Assembly: GCA_903820565.1 (NCBI GenBank) | Contig: CAIJHZ010000188.1 | Span: 1-6,979 of the forward strand | DNA from: an uncultured Actinomycetes bacterium | Lineage (GTDB): Bacteria > Actinomycetota > Actinomycetes > Nanopelagicales > Nanopelagicaceae | DNA: 6,979 nt | Direction of reading: 5' to 3' | Shown here: in pieces, positions 5,615-6,979 of the stretch | Position numbering within the stretch: position 1 is the stretch's first letter | Layout of the letters: every line of letters begins with the position of its first letter | Made by a program: the position numbers and the translations under genes | Notes under the pieces: generated by a model | Seen by the model: only the letters and a program-made list of their open reading frames with translations | Databases searched by the model: none | Told to the model about the DNA's origin: nothing

Positions 5615-6979
5615 TTAGTGAGGGCGACGTCGACGCTGGCTTGAGTTTGGACGAGGGCGCTTTCCACCGCTGCGAACAGACTTTTCAACAATTGGCACGA
5701 TGTAAGGAATACCTGTTGGCTCCTGTGCACCCGTAATCTTCATTAATTCAGTACTAAGAGGTGTGACTCCAACAAACTTAGGGGTTACGCCGGCACGTTG
5801 TGTAAGTCCACCGATTGATTTCTGCTGACGTGTTGTCGCAAGAGTTACAACAGTTCCGGCCTCACCAGCACGTGCTGTACGACCAGCGCGGTGCAAGTAA
5901 TCCTTGTGATCTGTTGGAGCATCGACGTGTACAACCAGTGAAATTCCATCTACGTGGATACCACGTGCAGCAACATCTGTTGCAACGAGCGCAGCATTTG
6001 CAGTCTCCTTGAAGAGAGCCAAAGTGCGTGTACGAACAGCTTGTGACTTTCCACCGTGCAATGCACCAACTGGAACACCTGCGTGAGCTAGCTTGTCAGC
6101 CAAACGATCTGCACCGCGTTGAGTCTTAACGAACAAAATAGTTTTTCCGTTACGAGCCGCGACCTGATTTGTGATGTCATCTTTATCAGTTGGGTTCATA
6201 ACCAATACGTAGTGCTCCATTGTTGAAACAGAGGCACGATCGTTTTGTAGTGAGTGAGTCTTTGGGTTCTTCAAGTACTGACGAACCAATGAATCAACAC
6301 CACGGTCAAGAGTTGCAGAGAATAGAAGACGCTGACCATCAAGCTTTGCCTGATCAAGGATTTCCTTAACAACAGGCAGGAAGCCCATGTCTGCCATCTG
6401 ATCTGCTTCATCAAGAACTGTAATTTGAAGTTGATCTAGCTGAACTTCACCCTTGTTTAGTAGATCGATCAAACGACCAGGTGTTGCAACCAAGATTGCT
6501 GTTCCGCGACGCATTGCAGTGATCTGCTTCGAATATGACATTCCGCCAGCAACAACAACTGATTCGTGACCAATTGAACGAGCAAGTGGCATCAAAACTT
6601 CATCAATCTGCTGCGCTAATTCGCGAGTTGGAGTCAAAACAAGCGCTAATGGCTTGTGAGGCTTTGCAACCTTGCCATTTAAGTTGTTAAGAAGTGCCAA
6701 ACCAAATGCAAGAGTTTTTCCTGAACCAGTTTGCCCGCGACCCAAGATGTCATGACCTGCAAGAGCATCTGGAAGTGTTGCAATCTGAATTGGGAATGGA
6801 TGTAAGATTCCGTGCTTGCTCAGTGCGTTAACAAGTGGTGCTGCAATTCCAAGATCAGCAAATGTTGTTGTGATCTCAGTTAACGGAGTTGCATCAACAA
6901 GGTTTGCATCTGCAAGATTTGCTGAAATGTAGTTGTCATCTGCACCGAAATCGACCGCTGCATTTGAGTGAGACTTTGA
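5615..6979 (-). CDS. DEAD-box ATP-dependent RNA helicase (5' end outside window)
   Basis: The frame runs open from the stop at 5615-5617 to the window edge, giving 454 visible residues; the start is beyond 6979. A TTG at 6745-6743 could be taken as a start, but it encodes the Leu of ILGRGQTGSGKT. Starting there would cut off the Q motif. In visible-residue numbering: Q motif with Phe40 and PFPIQ at 61-65; motif I GQTGSGKT at 82-89; Ia PTREL at 117-121; TPGR near 176-179; II DEAD at 190-193; III SAT at 221-223; V ATDVAARG near 333-340; VI HRAGRTARAG at 363-372. Both RecA-like domains are complete. The tail is basic (RRRRPH at the end), as in RNA-binding C-termini of RhlE-like helicases. The protein probably unwinds RNA in ribosome assembly or mRNA turnover in the cytoplasm. 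It reads into dcp 17 nt downstream. The exact subfamily is not resolved; RhlE-like is the best guess. Confidence 0.93.
   Translation of the reverse strand, partial: SKSHSNAAVDFGADDNYISANLADANLVDATPLTEITTTFADLGIAAPLVNALSKHGILHPFPIQIATLPDALAGHDILGRGQTGSGKTLAFGLALLNNLNGKVAKPHKPLALVLTPTRELAQQIDEVLMPLARSIGHESVVVAGGMSYSKQITAMRRGTAILVATPGRLIDLLNKGEVQLDQLQITVLDEADQMADMGFLPVVKEILDQAKLDGQRLLFSATLDRGVDSLVRQYLKNPKTHSLQNDRASVSTMEHYVLVMNPTDKDDITNQVAARNGKTILFVKTQRGADRLADKLAHAGVPVGALHGGKSQAVRTRTLALFKETANAALVATDVAARGIHVDGISLVVHVDAPTDHKDYLHRAGRTARAGEAGTVVTLATTRQQKSIGGLTQRAGVTPKFVGVTPLSTELMKITGAQEPTGIPYIVPIVEKSVRSGGKRPRPNSSQRRRRPH

Noticed and set aside
6743..6745. TTG as the start of the helicase, giving a 376-residue protein
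   Set aside because: The frame stays open to the window edge and the upstream residues contain the Q motif (Phe40, PFPIQ). The TTG encodes the Leu just before the Walker A motif, so the protein must begin outside the window.
1..6979. Mobile element, CRISPR, tRNA or toxin-antitoxin content
   Set aside because: I saw no terminal repeats, transposase motifs, regularly spaced repeats, tRNA-like cloverleaf, or paired small genes of that type. The only gaps between genes are 82 nt or shorter.

Overview
The window looks like chromosomal core sequence from a low-GC actinobacterium. By eye the GC content is in the low-to-mid 40s percent. The phylum call rests on a near-canonical BldC (a short MerR-like regulator typical of Actinobacteria), a DUF5302-type small protein known from actinobacteria, and a DEAD-box helicase with the LGRGxTGSGKT context common in that phylum. 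Actinobacterial genes at this base composition suggest a freshwater planktonic lineage of the Nanopelagicales/acI type (Planktophila-like). That lineage assignment is inference and is not proven by the sequence.

Layout. Bases 1-1150 carry three plus-strand genes: the 3' part of an uncharacterised conserved gene (1-651), then bldC (734-934), then a 63-residue DUF5302-type protein (959-1150). The 82-bp gap in front of bldC holds a candidate promoter and four copies of the pentamer AATAC/GTATT. Bases 1156-6979 carry three minus-strand genes that read toward the first block, in transcription order: a DEAD-box RNA helicase (5' end outside the window, ending at 5615), the M3-family peptidyl-dipeptidase Dcp (5597-3564, 17 nt behind the helicase), and a secreted type I pullulanase (3525-1156, 38 nt behind dcp). 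The two blocks converge with only 5 nt between stop codons.

How the genes fit together. The minus-strand genes are spaced like an operon but do not form an obvious pathway: RNA remodelling, cytoplasmic peptide turnover, and extracellular cleavage of alpha-1,6 branches in starch, glycogen or pullulan. The pullulanase probably supplies maltodextrins for uptake, and dcp recycles peptides inside the cell. On the other strand, bldC is the only recognisable transcription factor, and its upstream repeats raise the possibility of autoregulation.

There is no sign of mobile elements, CRISPR arrays, rRNA, tRNA or phage genes, and no gene-free stretch reaches 300 bases. I see no clearly new system. The observations most worth following are the AATAC repeat cluster at the bldC promoter and the unnamed conserved gene beside bldC.
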